Positions 61,211-64,000 of a DNA stretch of 64,000 bases are shown in pieces. A model generated the notes under the pieces. It searched no databases. It was not told where the DNA came from and worked only from the letters and a program-made list of their open reading frames with translations. This stretch comes from an uncultured Pseudomonadota bacterium (GTDB lineage: Bacteria; Pseudomonadota; Alphaproteobacteria; RF32; CAG-239): contig CASFUZ010000004.1 in assembly GCA_949298065.1 (NCBI GenBank), positions 98,456 through 162,455 on the forward strand, given 5' to 3'. Both the position numbers and the translations under genes were made by a program. The number at the start of each line of letters is the position of its first letter. Positions within the stretch are counted from its first letter, which is position 1.

Positions 61211-61322
61211 AATCCAGGTGAAGCAGCCAACAAAAAAAGCCGCCGAGAGGGCGGTTTTTTTGTGGCGTAGCGCCACCCGATGAGAACCAAGGGTTCGGAG
61301 CGGAAAGTTGGCGAAGACGAGC
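61211..61322. repeat. tRNA-Gln 3' end repeat, copy 2
   Basis: Second copy, preceded by about 80 bp of GC-rich spacer (CGAGGAGGACCCGCGAGCGG). It lacks the rest of the tRNA, so it is a remnant. Its end merges into the flanking repeat that recurs at the window end. Confidence 0.88.
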
Positions 61323-61406
61323 AATGAGCTTGGCAAATAGCCTAAAGGTTGTTAATATATTTTATTGCCTCTTGAAAATTGTATTAAGTTTTGTTATATG
61401 AGATTT
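61285..61406. repeat. Cassette-flanking direct repeat, left
   Basis: 122 bp from CCAAGGGTTCGG to the promoter; the right copy is at 63879-64000, offset 2,594 bp, with few differences. They enclose the muramidase/immunity genes. The right copy is cut by the window end. Confidence 0.88.
61372..61400 (+). promoter_or_regulatory. Promoter carried by the flanking repeat
   Basis: TTGAAA (61372-61377) and TATATG (61395-61400) are 17 bp apart. The right repeat has the same promoter at 63966-63994, so each cassette would have its own. Confidence 0.68.
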
Positions 61407-61430
61407 ATCACTTAGGATAAGTGTATCCAA

Positions 61431-61463
61431 AAATCCGAAGATTAGGTTCTTCGGATTTTTTTT
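61431..61463 (+). terminator. Terminator in the muramidase leader
   Basis: AAATCCGAAG pairs with CTTCGGATTT around ATTAGGTT, followed by a T run. It lies between the promoter at 61372-61400 and the ATG at 61495, so it will stop transcripts about 55 nt after initiation unless read through. Confidence 0.85.
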
Positions 61464-61494
61464 GTTTTAAAAAATTTGTAATAAGGAAAAAGCC

Positions 61495-62445
61495 ATGTCT
61501 AATTTAATTCAATACATAGTTCAAGACGACCCCGAAGAAGAGCTGAAAAAGAAACAATCTCAATCTCTACTTTCAAGAGAGCTTTCTTTCCGTCAAGATA
61601 CTGATAAAAACTATAAATTTAACTCACGTCATTTGTTGGAGAATAGTTTTAATTCTCTACCATCAAACAAATTTGCACAAAATAAAAAAGAAAGTTATTT
61701 TATGAGTGGAATTTCTGATAGCTTTAATAAGATTGAATCTGATAAAAAATCTTCTTCTGTAAATATAAAATCTCAAGATTTGAAAATATCTAATAAAACA
61801 GAAAATCAAACCCCAACTCCATGGGCTAAAAGTGCTCCTAAAATTGATATAAAACAGGAAATAAAAAATCCGCCAATATCAATAAATGGAAATGAAATGA
61901 GTGCTAAAGACAGAATAGATGCTCTTAAATCAGGCAAAAAAATCTATATTAATGTTGCTGATAATCCTAATGCTAGTGGAAAATGGACGTTAGATCATAG
62001 TCATAGTTTAGGAGAATATTATGTTAACAAATATGCACCTCAAATTGAAAAATATGCCAAACAATATAATCTTGACCCAGATATAGTAAAATCTATATTA
62101 TATAGTGAAGCATCAGATTATCATCGCTTTGGAATGGATCATATTGCTGATTTAGTAGGTCTTTCAAGCAGTGTACGCCCTATGAATATTCAAGGAAAGA
62201 CGTGGGGTAACTTTCAAGGAAAACAATATGATGTTAATGATCCTGAGCAAAACATAGAACTCAGCGTAAGGGTTCTTAAATCCATATATGATGCTGTTCC
62301 TGATAAAGATATTTCCAAAATCGCTACTTTATGGAATGGTACAGGATTAAAAGAAGTAAATGATTATGGTGCTCGGGCAAAAGAATATTATAAAAATAAA
62401 TCTTGGGACACATCCAGAATTCGTCCCCAGATAAAAAGCAAGTGA
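61495..62445 (+). CDS. GH23-like muramidase, probable toxin
   Basis: A 316-residue protein. Residues 1-130 are polar, low complexity and lack a signal peptide. Residues 175-300 resemble the lysozyme/transglycosylase fold: YAKQYNLDPDIVKSILYSEAS with the likely catalytic Glu205, a PMNIQGKTW segment in the place of the GxMQ motif, and KIATLWNGTGLKEVNDYGARAKEYY near the end in the place of AAYNAG..V..YG. Its two membrane-protein followers look like immunity proteins. Secretion route is unknown. AAGGAAAAAG is the Shine-Dalgarno. Confidence 0.65.
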   Translation: MSNLIQYIVQDDPEEELKKKQSQSLLSRELSFRQDTDKNYKFNSRHLLENSFNSLPSNKFAQNKKESYFMSGISDSFNKIESDKKSSSVNIKSQDLKISNKTENQTPTPWAKSAPKIDIKQEIKNPPISINGNEMSAKDRIDALKSGKKIYINVADNPNASGKWTLDHSHSLGEYYVNKYAPQIEKYAKQYNLDPDIVKSILYSEASDYHRFGMDHIADLVGLSSSVRPMNIQGKTWGNFQGKQYDVNDPEQNIELSVRVLKSIYDAVPDKDISKIATLWNGTGLKEVNDYGARAKEYYKNKSWDTSRIRPQIKSK

Positions 62446-62457
62446 AAAGAGAAACCA

Positions 62458-62970
62458 ATGAAAATAGTAAAATATATTACACTAGAGCTACTGATTATTG
62501 TTTTGTCTCTATTATGGGGAACAATGATGACGGATGACCATCAAAGTGGCGAAATCTGTATTACTCCTGCTTGGGGAGCTCAAATTCAAAATTATCTGGA
62601 ATTTGGTTGGAATAACTATTTTCATTGGTTTAGAAAAGATGAACAAGCCCCATGTCGTTATGAAATCTTTACAATCATTTGTTTTTATATTCTAGTCTTT
62701 CCTCTCTATGTTGTGCTGAAAATTTATGGAAAAAATTATTTATACAAAGCCTTATCTTGGCAAGTAATAATTCCTGAATGGTTATTATATATATTTGTTT
62801 ATTTGTATTTTTTGTTTAAACAAAAAAATATTATCTTAACACTTAGCAGCCTAGGAAATGCCATTCTTGGTGCAATACTCTTTTTCTTACCATTAATTAT
62901 TTATGGTGGTTTAATGATTATTGTCTTTAAGAAGATGGAAGTAAAGCCTCTTCAAACTCATAAGGAATAG
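62458..62970 (+). CDS. Membrane protein, probable immunity protein 1
   Basis: A 170-residue protein with four hydrophobic helices (about 7-22, 70-88, 100-117 and 130-155) and a conserved extracytoplasmic segment GWNNYFHWFRKDEQAPCR (50-67). It is 12 bp after the muramidase gene. The gene at 63129 is a paralogue with GWNNYFQWFSKIEQQPCR at the same place. A role in protection from the muramidase is inferred from gene order. Confidence 0.72.
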   Translation: MKIVKYITLELLIIVLSLLWGTMMTDDHQSGEICITPAWGAQIQNYLEFGWNNYFHWFRKDEQAPCRYEIFTIICFYILVFPLYVVLKIYGKNYLYKALSWQVIIPEWLLYIFVYLYFLFKQKNIILTLSSLGNAILGAILFFLPLIIYGGLMIIVFKKMEVKPLQTHKE

Positions 62971-62974
62971 TGTA

Positions 62975-63109
62975 ATGAGATTTATTTTATCATTAATAAG
63001 CTATACTGTATTCAGAAAATTCAGATTATCATAAATATGGGTATAGCAAATTAGCGGATATTATAAAAATAAAACTTGGAATAACCCATTGGAAATGCCA
63101 AAATTTTAA
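62975..63109 (+). pseudogene. Muramidase remnant fused to a small-gene start
   Basis: The first 26 bp match the start of the gene at 63657 (ATG, FILSLI). They are then joined to a frame with ILYSENSDYHKYGYSKLADI, which copies the muramidase active-site segment including the Glu, and soon to YYKNKTWNNP, which copies the muramidase C-terminus EYYKNKSWDTS. Frames do not agree across the joins, so it cannot make a protein. It is the residue of a second muramidase copy after deletion. Confidence 0.8.
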
Positions 63110-63128
63110 TCAAAAAAAAGGAAAAATA

Positions 63129-63635
63129 ATGAAAATTTTATTTTATGCCGTTCTGGAACTAATATTTATTATCGCAGCTTGGTTTTGGGGAGATTTATTT
63201 TTTATCTCAATGTTGAAACCTGGGGAGACATGCCTAACAGCAAATTATGGAATAAATATTGGCAACTATCTGGAACTAGGTTGGAATAATTATTTTCAAT
63301 GGTTTTCAAAAATAGAACAACAGCCATGCCGTATAACTTTTGCGGTATGGAGTTTATATTTTTTAAGCTGTTTTCCGGCATATGCTTTGTTAAAGGTGTA
63401 TGGAATGTTTAGGCTTTCAATAACGCTTAAATATAAGTTTGTTATTTCAGAATATATATTTTACATTGCTTTATTTATGATATGGTTATTTTTGCAGCCA
63501 GGTATAGTGTTAACAAGTTATAGTTTCGTAAATGCTTTAATCGGGGTATTGCTACTATTTGTGCCTTTCATTATTTGTTCTGCATTCATAATATTTGCAT
63601 GCAACATGTATATGAATGAAAGAATTAATAAGTGA
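63129..63635 (+). CDS. Membrane protein, probable immunity protein 2
   Basis: A 168-residue paralogue of the protein at 62458 with the same four helices and the GWNNYFQWFSKIEQQPCR segment. It follows the muramidase remnant by 19 bp, so its toxin has been lost and it may be an orphan immunity gene. AAAAGGAAAAA is the Shine-Dalgarno. Confidence 0.72.
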   Translation: MKILFYAVLELIFIIAAWFWGDLFFISMLKPGETCLTANYGINIGNYLELGWNNYFQWFSKIEQQPCRITFAVWSLYFLSCFPAYALLKVYGMFRLSITLKYKFVISEYIFYIALFMIWLFLQPGIVLTSYSFVNALIGVLLLFVPFIICSAFIIFACNMYMNERINK

Positions 63636-63656
63636 AAAATAAAAAGGAATATTAAA

Positions 63657-63867
63657 ATGAAATTTATTTTATCATTAATAATGGTATTAGCAATATCTAT
63701 ACAAATTTGTGTCCTTTTTGTGTTCTTTAATCGTCGTTGGTATAGTAGCAGGGATTTCTTTCTATTTTTGTGTTGAATATAACTTTAAGGATGCAGACCA
63801 ACAGCAAATACAAGAATGTATAACGTCCGGATTAAGTGAAGAAATTTGTAAAGGTCGTGTATATTAG
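63657..63867 (+). pseudogene. Frameshifted small membrane protein
   Basis: ATG AAA TTT ATT opens MKFILSLIMVLAISIQICVLF, then the frame stops. A one-base shift near 63715-63725 restores SLIVVGIVAGISFYFCVEYNF then QIQECITSGLSEEICKGRVY up to the TAG at 63865-63867. The two frames together make a protein of about 70 residues with one membrane helix. The Shine-Dalgarno AAAAGGA is intact. A copy of its start is at 62975. Confidence 0.75.
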
Positions 63868-63878
63868 ATAATACTAAA

Positions 63879-64000
63879 AACCAAGGGTTCGGAGCGGGAA
63901 GTTGGCGAAGAGGAGCTTTGAGCTTGGTAAATAGCTTAAAAGTTGTTAATATATTTTATTGCTTCTTGAAAATTGTATTAAGTTTTGTTATATAAGATTT
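63879..64000. repeat. Cassette-flanking direct repeat, right (cut by window end)
   Basis: Copy of 61285-61406. The promoter elements TTGAAA and TATATA are at 63966-63994. Another cassette gene would be expected about 90 bp after the window end. Confidence 0.85.

Noticed and set aside
60881..61290. Two frames with LLAASPG-type ends antisense to tRNA-Gln
   Set aside because: They are antisense translations of the tRNA and its duplicate, a well known artefact.

Overview
The window looks like chromosome of a low-GC alphaproteobacterium. The evidence is gene content: the flagellar block fliL-fliM-DUF6468-motE in the alphaproteobacterial order, a DUF47/PiT phosphate pair, short DUF465 proteins, an ScsC-like DsbA, and housekeeping genes (ftsY, fabF, mltG, lgt, queA, ispA, xseA/xseB, rnd, aspS) of alphaproteobacterial type. 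A gut-associated uncultured lineage is plausible, but the sequence alone does not prove it.

Layout. 0-2.6 kb: flagellar motor genes on the minus strand. 2.8-7.6 kb: a pilin-like pair, including a 1,024-residue PilV-like tip/adhesin candidate, and a secreted protein. 7.6-15 kb: core genes (phosphate uptake, DsbA, phosphofructokinase, S21, MutY) with many intrinsic terminators. 15.24-37.93 kb: a 22.7 kb AT-rich genomic island between a 19-nt copy of the tRNA-Leu(CAG) 3' end and the intact tRNA. It carries two Fic proteins with an XRE regulator, a RloA/RloB (AbiL-like) pair, a complete Hachiman pair (HamA nuclease, HamB helicase), three serine recombinases, an AAA/DUF4143 ATPase, a pentapeptide-repeat protein with an excisionase-like C-terminus, and an envelope operon (ankyrin/thioredoxin lipoprotein, second lipoprotein, Cys-repeat protein). 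It also holds several families of hairpin repeats. The last recombinase reads through the tRNA on the opposite strand. 38-60.6 kb: core genes again, with a 121-bp tandem repeat upstream of ldh, an ACP-like protein without the phosphopantetheine serine, a degenerate GGDEF protein and a stand-alone protein resembling the RNA polymerase alpha C-terminal domain. 60.6-64 kb: a structured RNA candidate, tRNA-Gln(CTG) with a duplicated 3' end, and a cassette of a GH23-like muramidase with paralogous membrane proteins (probable toxin and immunity), a toxin remnant and a frameshifted small gene. This cassette lies between direct repeats that carry a promoter and continue to the window edge.

How the parts fit. 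Two tRNA 3' ends mark two sites of acquired DNA. The island at tRNA-Leu is a defence and adaptation island. The locus at tRNA-Gln looks like a growing and decaying array of effector-immunity modules. The least explained items are the hairpin repeat families and iteron-like repeats of the island, the pentapeptide/HTH fusion, the envelope operon and the attenuated leader before the muramidase.
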